This document shows, one piece after another, positions 1 through 6,728 of a DNA stretch of 12,933 nt. The notes below the pieces were generated by a model, which had not been told where the DNA came from, did not search any database, and saw only the letters and a list, made by a program, of their open reading frames with translations. Position numbers and translations under genes: made by a program. The number at the start of each line of letters is the position of its first letter. Within the stretch, counting starts at the first letter, position 1. Origin of the DNA: Burkholderiaceae bacterium (GTDB lineage: Bacteria; Pseudomonadota; Gammaproteobacteria; Burkholderiales; Burkholderiaceae); assembly GCA_947371415.1 (NCBI GenBank), contig CANBPJ010000138.1:1-12933 (forward strand). Direction: 5' to 3'.

Positions 1-649
1 CACCTTTTAAACCGGCGTAAATAGAATTTCCATTCGCGTCTTTTGAACACAATTGCGTATAACTTAGTTGCGCTAATGCGGTTGGATTGATGCAAGGGAC
101 TTGGGCGCTCGTAAGGTCGTTGAGGACCAGATGGCCTGAAACATCGGTATAGCCCAGTTGCTCGGCCTTAAACCCAGAGGCATCAAGTTTTTGGATTTGC
201 GTTTTGCTGAGAGCGCCGATATGGGATTTTGTCAGAGCCCCCACTGCATCCGGATTTAGGAAGCTTAGGTCAGAAAACCAAATAATGTTGGCATACTGAC
301 TTATCACCGTCGATTGCAGGCCGCTTAGGGCTGCTACAGAGAGTGCGCCAACCTGACTCTTGTTTAATTTATTTAATTGAGCAAGGGAAATTTGAGCGCC
401 TTGAGTTTTGGTGAGTAAACCCAATTGAAGGGTGCTCAGCCAAGAAAATTGGAGGGGTGTCAAAGCCTTAATATCTACCAACTGTATTGCATTTGGAATA
501 TTTAAGTTAATTCCCAGCAACTTATTGCAAAATAACTGAAAATCAGATGCAGCAATTTCAGCGGGCGAAATAACGACGTCTTTAATGATGCTTGCACTAA
601 CCGCTACGTCATTAATAAGCGACGTTTCAACTTTTGAGAAGATTCCCAT
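1..649 (-). CDS. Putative T1SS-exported repeat protein (5' part only, runs off window start)
   Basis: The reading frame is open from ATG at 649-647 to base 1 (216 complete codons), so only the N-terminal part is visible. AAAGGA at 663-658 lies 7-8 nt upstream of this ATG and decides the start; the nearby ATG at 657 stops after a few codons. There is no signal peptide. From about residue 61 to 200 the protein consists of degenerate units of roughly 9-12 residues built on Leu and Gln, for example ALTPLQFSWL, AQLNKLNKSQVGAL, GALSKTQIQKL and ALAQLSYTQL. Such units occur in the N-terminal parts of large secreted adhesin-like proteins. Lying directly downstream of a complete ABC/MFP/TolC operon on the same strand, and lacking a Sec signal, it is most simply the T1SS substrate, whose C-terminal secretion signal would be outside the window. 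The substrate role is inference; the exact family is not recognised. Confidence 0.72.
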   Translation of the reverse strand, partial: MGIFSKVETSLINDVAVSASIIKDVVISPAEIAASDFQLFCNKLLGINLNIPNAIQLVDIKALTPLQFSWLSTLQLGLLTKTQGAQISLAQLNKLNKSQVGALSVAALSGLQSTVISQYANIIWFSDLSFLNPDAVGALTKSHIGALSKTQIQKLDASGFKAEQLGYTDVSGHLVLNDLTSAQVPCINPTALAQLSYTQLCSKDANGNSIYAGLKG

Positions 650-922
650 TTGCCCATCCTTTATGAAAAAATTACTACCTATGACGAAAGACTACATCTT
701 TCCAGGCCGCATAACGCCTTAACTTGCACAACGAGCTCGGCGGAAGCAATTTGTCCTGAATATTCCCAATCTATTTTGATTTATCAGGGGGATGGAGGCT
801 CTAAATAAGGCAGCCTCAGGTGTTTCCCTACTGGGGTATTCCTTAGAAATATAAACTGAGCTGATTTTTTAGTGCCACTCCAAAAGTAATTTATAAAAAT
901 GCCTTTAAATATTTACGTCCAA
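650..922 (-). promoter_or_regulatory. Intergenic region with putative promoter of the repeat-protein gene
   Basis: This 273-nt gap between the tolC-like stop and the repeat-protein start contains no gene. Read on the minus strand, TGGCAC (877-872) lies inside the palindrome AGTGGCACT (879-871), and TATATT (853-848) follows 18 nt downstream as a good -10 box. The predicted transcript would start near 841 and have a leader of about 190 nt. A 6-bp inverted repeat (GAGGCT 795-800 and AGCCTC 812-817) sits in that leader, with no U-run after it, so it is not a convincing terminator. The same AGTGGCACT plus -10 arrangement occurs upstream of the ABC exporter gene. Confidence 0.4.
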
Positions 923-2491
923 TTATTGCCCCTCTTGCCCTACGGGCTGCTTGCCAAGCACTCCGGCATTGGCTAAGAGACGCAATCTTGCTGAGTGCCA
1001 CTCTGCAATACAACGAATACGCTCTTGCTGTGCTTGCACTAATGCAGTTTGCGTTGTTAAGAGCTCCAAAATATCAGCTACGCCTTTGTCATAGCGGTTG
1101 ACCGATGAGTTCACTGCAGCATTTGCCGCCTCTAATAATTTTTGTGAAGACTGTAAATTAGTCAAAGAGGAGACGGCATCACTATGAGATTTGATAATTT
1201 CAGTCAAGATTTGATTGGTTGTATCTTCTAAATCGGCTTGGACTTTTTCTGCTTGCGCTTGCGCTCCTCTAATTTTGTATGTAGTAGCAAAACCCTCAAA
1301 AAATGGAATGGTCAACGCTAATCCAACCGTTGTCGTATTGGATTTCACTGGCTGTAAGCCTTGATTGGGATAACCATTTTGGTAAAAGTTCCCCACAAAA
1401 TCAATTGTCGGCAAGCCGGCAGCGCGAGCGCTAGTAACCCTCTCTTTGGCTGACTCCCACTGCGCTTTAGCCGCTTTAATGGCGGGGTGCTCTTCCTCAG
1501 CCTCGGTAAGCCAGCTTGCCAAGTCTTTAAAGTTTTGCGCAGATGCTCGCTCACTAAGCTCTTGCACGGTTAAATTGCTATTGCTTGGCGGCAGACCCAT
1601 GATAAAAACTAAGCTTGCTAAGGCTTTGCGATAGTCGCCTCTGGCTCTAGCGTCATCTAGTTCTGCCTTGGCAAGCGCTGTCTGCGCTTGTAAAGCATCG
1701 CTTTTGGCGGACACTCCTTTAGCTTCCCTGCGCAGCGTTGCTTGCCAAGACAATTGAGCATGCTGCGTTGCTTGCTCTTTGGCGTTGACGGTCGCCCTGG
1801 CAGTTAACACATCAAAATAGCTTTGAATTACGCTAGCCATAGTTTTTTGTAAGGCAGCATTGTGTGAAGCTAATGCAGACTCTAGCAATAAGTTAGCAGA
1901 GATGCGATTAGCCGAGCGACCCCCAAAATCAAACAGGCGCCAATTAAAATTGACGTAAGACATTTGACCATTGGTAATGCTATTGGCGTTATAAGTTGAG
2001 TTAGGGTAATTTAATTGAGTTTGCTGTGGGCTATAGGTGGCACTTGACGTTGGTAAATAGGCACTTCTTGCCTCTCCTAGCGCTCCCGCCTGAATCTTGA
2101 TCGCCGCCCACGCTTGCTTGATTTGGGGGTTATTGCAAAGCGCCAAATCAATCGCCTCACTTAATGCTAATGCCTGACTTAAATTAACCTCAGACGGGCA
2201 AACAATGGGTTGTCCATCGGGCAGCAGCGGCCCAAAATTTAAGATCGGGGGTTTGGTTTTTAAAGGGTCCTCCAAAAGATCGGGAAGTCCTATCGCATGG
2301 GCGCTGTTGATCAACAAAGTAATGCCCATCAATAAAGTATTGCAGGTGGGATATGCAATGCGAATGAGGGACTGCTGCCAAGCTAAGTTGCCTAGGGTTA
2401 TTTTTGCTAAAAGTCTGCCTTGCTTTGCAAAATGAATCAGAGGGTCTGCATCTACGCGCCGACATCTTAGTGTGAGCCACTTAACGCTCAT
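923..2491 (-). CDS. tolC: TolC-family outer-membrane efflux protein of a type I secretion system
   Basis: This is the outer-membrane channel of the T1SS, expected to form a trimeric barrel plus periplasmic alpha-helical tunnel that docks on the membrane fusion protein. The protein is 522 aa from ATG 2491 (528 aa from ATG 2509). I prefer 2491 because GAGAG lies 5 nt upstream of it, whereas 2509 has no ribosome site. A long N-terminal extension precedes a hydrophobic stretch (NTLLMGITLLINSAHA, about residues 51-66), the probable signal peptide with cleavage after AHA. The mature part shows the TolC repeat pattern: ALSEAIDLALCNNPQIKQAW opens the first half, then YVNFNWRLFDFGGR, long Ala/Gln-rich helices, and in the second half VGLALTIPFFEGFATTYKI and a closing helix with VNRYDKGVADILELL. 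Its start overlaps the end of the membrane fusion gene by about 11 nt, indicating translational coupling. The family is clear; the export substrate is inferred. Confidence 0.93.
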   Translation of the reverse strand: MSVKWLTLRCRRVDADPLIHFAKQGRLLAKITLGNLAWQQSLIRIAYPTCNTLLMGITLLINSAHAIGLPDLLEDPLKTKPPILNFGPLLPDGQPIVCPSEVNLSQALALSEAIDLALCNNPQIKQAWAAIKIQAGALGEARSAYLPTSSATYSPQQTQLNYPNSTYNANSITNGQMSYVNFNWRLFDFGGRSANRISANLLLESALASHNAALQKTMASVIQSYFDVLTARATVNAKEQATQHAQLSWQATLRREAKGVSAKSDALQAQTALAKAELDDARARGDYRKALASLVFIMGLPPSNSNLTVQELSERASAQNFKDLASWLTEAEEEHPAIKAAKAQWESAKERVTSARAAGLPTIDFVGNFYQNGYPNQGLQPVKSNTTTVGLALTIPFFEGFATTYKIRGAQAQAEKVQADLEDTTNQILTEIIKSHSDAVSSLTNLQSSQKLLEAANAAVNSSVNRYDKGVADILELLTTQTALVQAQQERIRCIAEWHSARLRLLANAGVLGKQPVGQEGQ

Positions 2492-3965
2492 GTAAACTCT
2501 CGCGAGCATGGGTTGCTAAAGGCGAGAGTACATACTCGATAATGCGCCGCTCACCAGTCTTAATTTCGACACTACCGCTCATGCCTGGCACCAAGGGCAT
2601 CTCTTTGCCATCAACTAACATAACCGCTTTTAGCAAGTTGACTTTGACGGCGTACATAAGCCCTTTGGCGCTGTTTGCACCATCTTTGTTGGATTCGCCC
2701 TCTTTTTTGAATAATTGTCCGGTACCGTTACCCGAAAAATCAACGGCATCATGTGAGACATGAGTGACAACAGCAGGAATCGTGCCGTACTTGGTATATT
2801 CATAGGCATCAATTTTTACTTGCGCTTTTTGACCTTCTTGAATAAAGCCAATATCCCTATTCTCAATATAGGCCTCTAGTTCGACCGTATGAGAGCTCGG
2901 GACAATCAGCATCAATGGTTGGGCTGCAGGCACTACCCCACCAACCGTATGAACGCTTAGTTGCTGCACTACCCCGTCTACTGGAGACAGAATGCGCAAT
3001 TGCTCACTATGGGCTTGCGCCTTTATGACATCTTGCGTAGCACCTGACCAAATCCGGGTTGCTTGGTACAGATCATCTTGTGCTGTTTTACGTGCTTCAG
3101 CAGTCAAGCTGACCAATTGCGTCTTGGCATCATTCAATTGCCCCAATAGATCAATACGAGCCTGTTCTTTTTCTAAATAAGCATGCGTTGAGACATCATG
3201 CTCTTTTGCTAGCTCAGCGTAATCTTGCGCCCTTTTCTTAGCCAAAGGTAGAGCATCACTAAAACGCTGGATTTGCGAAGCAATGCGCATGCGCTTGGCA
3301 AGATAGTCTTGCCACTGATCGGATAAATGACTAGCTTCATGTTGATAGTGAGTCTGATCAATGCCCGCTACAGGATCGAGCTTTGGCGCTTTATTGGTAT
3401 TGAGTGCTTGCAGCAAGGCTTTAGAGCGCTCCATTTGCAGTAGGGCGAGCTGGCGATCGCCTTGAGCTTTGTTTTGCTCGCTATCAGAGCCTCTGCTATC
3501 TAATTCAATAAGTACCTCTCCAGCACGAACACTTTGCCCTTCTTCTACATATAGGCCCGTTACTTTAGCCACTTCTATGGAAGCAATAGTCTTGGTATAG
3601 CCGCTGGCGATAATTTTGCCTTGCCCATTAATGATGATGTCCATTTTTCCGAGGATAGACCACGCTAGTAAAGCCAGTAGCAAGCCGATCAAAACCCGAG
3701 CTACCCAACGGCCCGCGGGCGACACGGGTGCCGCCTGTAAAGCTAAGGCGCTGGGCAGAAAATCAGCCTCCTGCGCAGTCAGTTCGGGCATCTTGATCTG
3801 ATTGCGCCGCTCCCACCAAAATAAAAACACCGCCTTATAGTGGGCAAATAACTCTTGATACGCTTCTTTACGGTGTTGCCCCTTCCGCCCCACTCTTCCG
3901 GACAGTTGCGATCGAAATTTTTGCAAGCGAGAACTGAAAATATTCTTTTGCCTTTTCCAGTCCAT
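2481..3965 (-). CDS. hlyD: HlyD-family membrane fusion protein of a type I secretion system
   Basis: This is the periplasmic adaptor that links the inner-membrane ABC exporter to the TolC-type channel. The protein is 494 aa. A cytoplasmic N-terminal segment of about 85 residues (basic at first) is followed by one membrane helix at about 87-106 (WVARVLIGLLLALLAWSIL). Next comes the first half of a lipoyl-like domain (about 113-156, with VTGLYVEEGQSVRAGEVLIELD). A long Gln/Ala/Leu coiled-coil hairpin spans about 160-310, and the lipoyl half is completed at LRILSPVDGVVQQLSVHTVG. The C-terminal beta domain carries VELEAYIENRDIGFIQEGQ and ends with PGMSGSVEIKTGERRIIEYVL, typical of HlyD proteins. 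Its ATG overlaps the stop of the ABC gene by 1 nt (TGATG). The length and domain order match the HlyD family, although the cytoplasmic N-terminus is somewhat long. Confidence 0.95.
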   Translation of the reverse strand: MDWKRQKNIFSSRLQKFRSQLSGRVGRKGQHRKEAYQELFAHYKAVFLFWWERRNQIKMPELTAQEADFLPSALALQAAPVSPAGRWVARVLIGLLLALLAWSILGKMDIIINGQGKIIASGYTKTIASIEVAKVTGLYVEEGQSVRAGEVLIELDSRGSDSEQNKAQGDRQLALLQMERSKALLQALNTNKAPKLDPVAGIDQTHYQHEASHLSDQWQDYLAKRMRIASQIQRFSDALPLAKKRAQDYAELAKEHDVSTHAYLEKEQARIDLLGQLNDAKTQLVSLTAEARKTAQDDLYQATRIWSGATQDVIKAQAHSEQLRILSPVDGVVQQLSVHTVGGVVPAAQPLMLIVPSSHTVELEAYIENRDIGFIQEGQKAQVKIDAYEYTKYGTIPAVVTHVSHDAVDFSGNGTGQLFKKEGESNKDGANSAKGLMYAVKVNLLKAVMLVDGKEMPLVPGMSGSVEIKTGERRIIEYVLSPLATHARESLHER

Positions 3966-6187
3966 CAGTTAATCGCTCCTACATCAAAATCGCTATTACC
4001 TTGTTGCAAACGATATAGGTAGCTATAAATGCCATTTGGATTTTGCAGTAATTGTTCGTGATCACCAATCTCCACAATCTGCCCTTTATCCATCACCACA
4101 ATACGATGCGCATTGCGCACCGCAGATAAGCGATGGGCAATAATGAGCACGGTTCTGCCCTTGCAAATATCGCGCATATTATCTTGAATAATTTTTTCCG
4201 ATTCATAATCTAGCGCGCTCGTGGCCTCATCAAAAATAAGCACCCGAGGATTGCTAATGAGCGCTCTGGCAATAGCAATACGTTGACGCTGACCCCCCGA
4301 CAATCCAGTGCCATGTTCACCTACCATGGTGTCATACCCCTCGGGCAGTTCGCAAATAAATTCGTGTGCGCCAGCAAGTTTTGCAGCAGCCATAATTACT
4401 TCAATAGGTAGCGCCGGATTGGTGAGTGCGATATTGGCTTTAACTGAGCGATTAAAGAGCATGTTCTCTTGCAATACCACGCCAATTTGTCGGCGCAAGG
4501 AAGTGGTATCGATAATGGCAATATCTTGGCCATCAATCAAGACTTTGCCGCTATCTGGAACATACAGTCTTTGCACTAACTTGGTTAAGGTACTTTTGCC
4601 TGAACCCGAGCGACCAACAATACCTATTACTTCTCCCGGAGCAATAGACAAATTAATTTGACGTAGCACATCAGATGCATCCGGGCGATACCGAAAGGAA
4701 ACCCCTTCAAAACCAATGGTGCCTTGTAATTTTGGCAAGCGGGTTTTTTGACCTTCTATTTCAGTGCGGGTATTCAAAATATCGCCGAGCCGACTCATTG
4801 AGATGCCCACTTGCTGGAAGTCATTCCATAACTGCGCTAATCTTAGAATTGGACTAGATACTTGGGTCGCTAACATGTTAAAGGCAACCAGCTCGCCCAC
4901 GGTAATTTTGCCGTCAATCACCAGGGTAGCTCCAACCCACATAATAAGTGCTGTGACCAATTTACTAATGAGGGTAACGCCACCGCTCGCAATCGTGGAA
5001 ACATTGGTCACCGACAAACCAGAAGATACGTAGCTAGCCAATTGCTGATCCCATTTTTGAGTCCAGCGAGGCTCCACCGCTAAGGCTTTAACGGTAGCAA
5101 TACCCGTGATGGTTTCTACTAAGAAAGATTGGTTTTCAGCACCTTTGCTAAATTTATCATCCAAGCGTTTTCTAATTACCGGGGTAAAGATGAGTGATAA
5201 AACGACATACATCGGAATTGAGCAGACAACAATCAGGGTCAACTCACCGCTATACCAAAGCATGACGGCTAAAAAGATAAAGGAAAATAAAATATCTAAT
5301 ACCAAGGTCATGGCATTGCCCGTTAAGAACGAGCGGATGTTTTCTAATTCCCGAATTCGAGCTACCGAGTCCCCAACCCTACGTGAGGCAAAGTAGGCAA
5401 TAGGCAAACCCAAAAGATGGCGAAATAATTTAGCGCCTAGCTCCACGTCAATCTTGCCGCTAGTATGCGCAAATACCCAAGTTCTAATACCTGTTAAGGC
5501 CGACTCAAACAAAGTGGATAATATTAAGCCGATGGCTATCACATTAAGCGTCTTCATAGCATGATTGACCAGGACCTTATCCATCACCACCTGAAAGAAC
5601 ATGGGAGTTACTAAACCAATGAGCTGCAAAGCCAGGGAGATCAGGAGGATCTCACCTAAAAGGTTGCGGTATTTAACAATAGCTGGAATAAACCACGTAA
5701 AGTCAAACTTAGCCATTGCCCCAGCAAAAGAGGCTTTGCTGGTAAGAAAAATAAGTTCGCCCGTCCAGAGCAATAAAAACTCATCCAAACTAATGACACT
5801 AGGAGAATCCCCAGCTCTTTGAATGAGTACTTTTGTCGGTGCCGCACTGGGGTTTTCATCAATAACTTTGGGGTCGTTGGGTGCAGTATCAGAAGAGGGT
5901 TCGATGATTTTGGCGATGAGAAAAAAATCACCGTTTTTGAATTGGGCTATTGCTGGTAGTGGGGCCTTATTAAGTCTTGTAACGTCTTGAGCAATAGCTT
6001 TAGCAGTCATACCCAAAAGCTGGGCAGATAACAGAATTTTTTGTGCATTAAATGGCGCACCAAACTCATGAACGAGTTTGACACCATCAGCAGCAATATT
6101 ATGCAAAGCCGCCATGGCAAGAATAGACCACAGACCGCTATCGATGGGTTGTGGGCCTATGGTTGAGTCTTGGGGGTTGACACTCAT
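3965..6187 (-). CDS. hlyB: HlyB-type T1SS ABC exporter with degenerate C39-like domain
   Basis: This 740-aa inner-membrane permease/ATPase powers export of a substrate through the MFP and TolC channel. Residues about 14-150 form a C39 peptidase-like domain. Where C39 proteases carry the catalytic Cys, this protein has IDSGLWSILAMAALHN, so it is a non-proteolytic domain of the kind that binds unprocessed substrates in HlyB. The transmembrane domain spans about 165-445 in several hydrophobic segments. The nucleotide-binding domain has all motifs: Walker A GRSGSGKST (525-533), Q-loop Gln573, signature LSGGQRQ (629-635), Walker B VLIFDEA (649-655) and switch His685 (AHRL). It is the first gene of the operon. 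The ribosome site before ATG 6187 is weak, with only a purine-poor GGCC nearby. Lack of protease function argues against a bacteriocin exporter and for RTX or adhesin export. Confidence 0.95.
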   Translation of the reverse strand: MSVNPQDSTIGPQPIDSGLWSILAMAALHNIAADGVKLVHEFGAPFNAQKILLSAQLLGMTAKAIAQDVTRLNKAPLPAIAQFKNGDFFLIAKIIEPSSDTAPNDPKVIDENPSAAPTKVLIQRAGDSPSVISLDEFLLLWTGELIFLTSKASFAGAMAKFDFTWFIPAIVKYRNLLGEILLISLALQLIGLVTPMFFQVVMDKVLVNHAMKTLNVIAIGLILSTLFESALTGIRTWVFAHTSGKIDVELGAKLFRHLLGLPIAYFASRRVGDSVARIRELENIRSFLTGNAMTLVLDILFSFIFLAVMLWYSGELTLIVVCSIPMYVVLSLIFTPVIRKRLDDKFSKGAENQSFLVETITGIATVKALAVEPRWTQKWDQQLASYVSSGLSVTNVSTIASGGVTLISKLVTALIMWVGATLVIDGKITVGELVAFNMLATQVSSPILRLAQLWNDFQQVGISMSRLGDILNTRTEIEGQKTRLPKLQGTIGFEGVSFRYRPDASDVLRQINLSIAPGEVIGIVGRSGSGKSTLTKLVQRLYVPDSGKVLIDGQDIAIIDTTSLRRQIGVVLQENMLFNRSVKANIALTNPALPIEVIMAAAKLAGAHEFICELPEGYDTMVGEHGTGLSGGQRQRIAIARALISNPRVLIFDEATSALDYESEKIIQDNMRDICKGRTVLIIAHRLSAVRNAHRIVVMDKGQIVEIGDHEQLLQNPNGIYSYLYRLQQGNSDFDVGAIN

Positions 6188-6338
6188 TTAAAGGCCATTT
6201 TTTTTGACAGGGAAGAACCTTCTATGGGTGGATTACGGGTGATCAAATATCAGTCATGATATTGGCAACACTTTCGAAGTTTGCTATTCTGCTTTTGGAA
6301 TTTCTTAGTCGATGAAATTCGATTTCGCCAGTAATCAA

Positions 6339-6385
6339 ATTTTGCAAAATCATTCTAATTAAGCTGCTATCAATTTAGTGCCACT
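6339..6385 (-). promoter_or_regulatory. Putative promoter/operator of the T1SS operon
   Basis: Read on the minus strand, TGGCAC (6383-6378) within the palindrome AGTGGCACT (6385-6377) is followed after 20 nt by TAGAAT (6357-6352), a 5/6 match to a -10 box. Immediately downstream is a perfect 12-bp palindrome, ATTTTGCAAAAT (6350-6339), where transcription would begin; it could be an operator. The leader to the ABC start codon would be about 158 nt. A second dyad (GAAAT/ATTTC, 6314-6326) lies in that leader. The AGTGGCACT block with CTTTGG before it resembles the one upstream of the repeat-protein gene. The spacing is unusual for an unaided sigma70 promoter, so an activator overlapping the -35 position is a reasonable inference. 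Confidence 0.35.
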
Positions 6386-6608
6386 ACCAAAGACAACTCT
6401 TCTATCGTAAATTATTGCCGGAAAATGGGTTGATTTTTCAATAGTTTGCTTAGCTAGGTTTGTAATTGTGCTGTGTTGACTTGAGCGATAAAAAGAAATG
6501 GCAAACAGATGAATCGATACCAATCTCAATTGGGAAGGCTTGGTAAATAAGAAAGTAGGTGTAATGCAGACTCATTAAACATAATAATTTTTAGCATGGG
6601 CCTGAGTA

Positions 6609-6640
6609 TTTAGTAACCCCCTGTTTATGGGGTTACTAAA
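6609..6640 (+). promoter_or_regulatory. Perfect 12-bp stem hairpin upstream of the barrel-protein gene
   Basis: TTTAGTAACCCC (6609-6620) and GGGGTTACTAAA (6629-6640) are exact inverted repeats around an 8-nt loop. No T-run follows on either strand, so this is not an ordinary intrinsic terminator. CCCCTG at 6618-6623 can also pair perfectly with CAGGGG at 6642-6647, which would disrupt the main stem. It lies 50-120 nt before the possible starts of the downstream gene, so it could act in the 5' leader or as a protein-binding dyad. The function is unknown. Confidence 0.6.
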
Positions 6641-6686
6641 GCAGGGGCAAAACTAGACAATGTCGCTCTAATCAATTGTTTGCTAA

Positions 6687-6728
6687 GCCCTGTACAAAAA
6701 AATATTACCCCTTCTGCTGTGTACTCCT
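6687..6728 (+). other. In-frame upstream extension encoding a signal peptide
   Basis: The frame of the next gene is open back to the TAA at 6684-6686. The 14 codons before GTG 6729 read A-LYKKILPLLLCTP, continuing into VLLVYSAEL, which is a textbook Sec signal: two lysines, a hydrophobic core, then small residues. No ATG, GTG or TTG occurs here; the only codon known to initiate at a suitable place is CTG at 6690-6692. There is no clear Shine-Dalgarno sequence. Either the gene uses a CTG start, or an original ATG has mutated. Confidence 0.5.

Larger units (their letters stand above)
6188..6686. other. Divergent intergenic region without recognisable gene
   Basis: About 500 bp separate the minus-strand T1SS operon from the plus-strand surface-protein pair. 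No reading frame here shows a ribosome site or recognisable protein. The stretch is AT-rich and contains the T1SS promoter candidate with palindromes (6314-6385) and a strong hairpin (6609-6640). I looked for a plus-strand promoter. TTGACT near 6476 has no convincing -10 at the right distance and CATAAT near 6580 has no -35, so I do not call one. Confidence 0.6.

Noticed and set aside
994..1002. Third AGTGCCACT copy
   Set aside because: Lies inside the tolC-like coding region (codons for Glu-Trp-His-Ser) without the flanking CTTTGG or a -10 box; likely chance.
871..6385. Sigma54 promoters based on TGGCAC
   Set aside because: The -12 GC does not fall at the strict spacing in either copy; a GC occurs three bases too far downstream.
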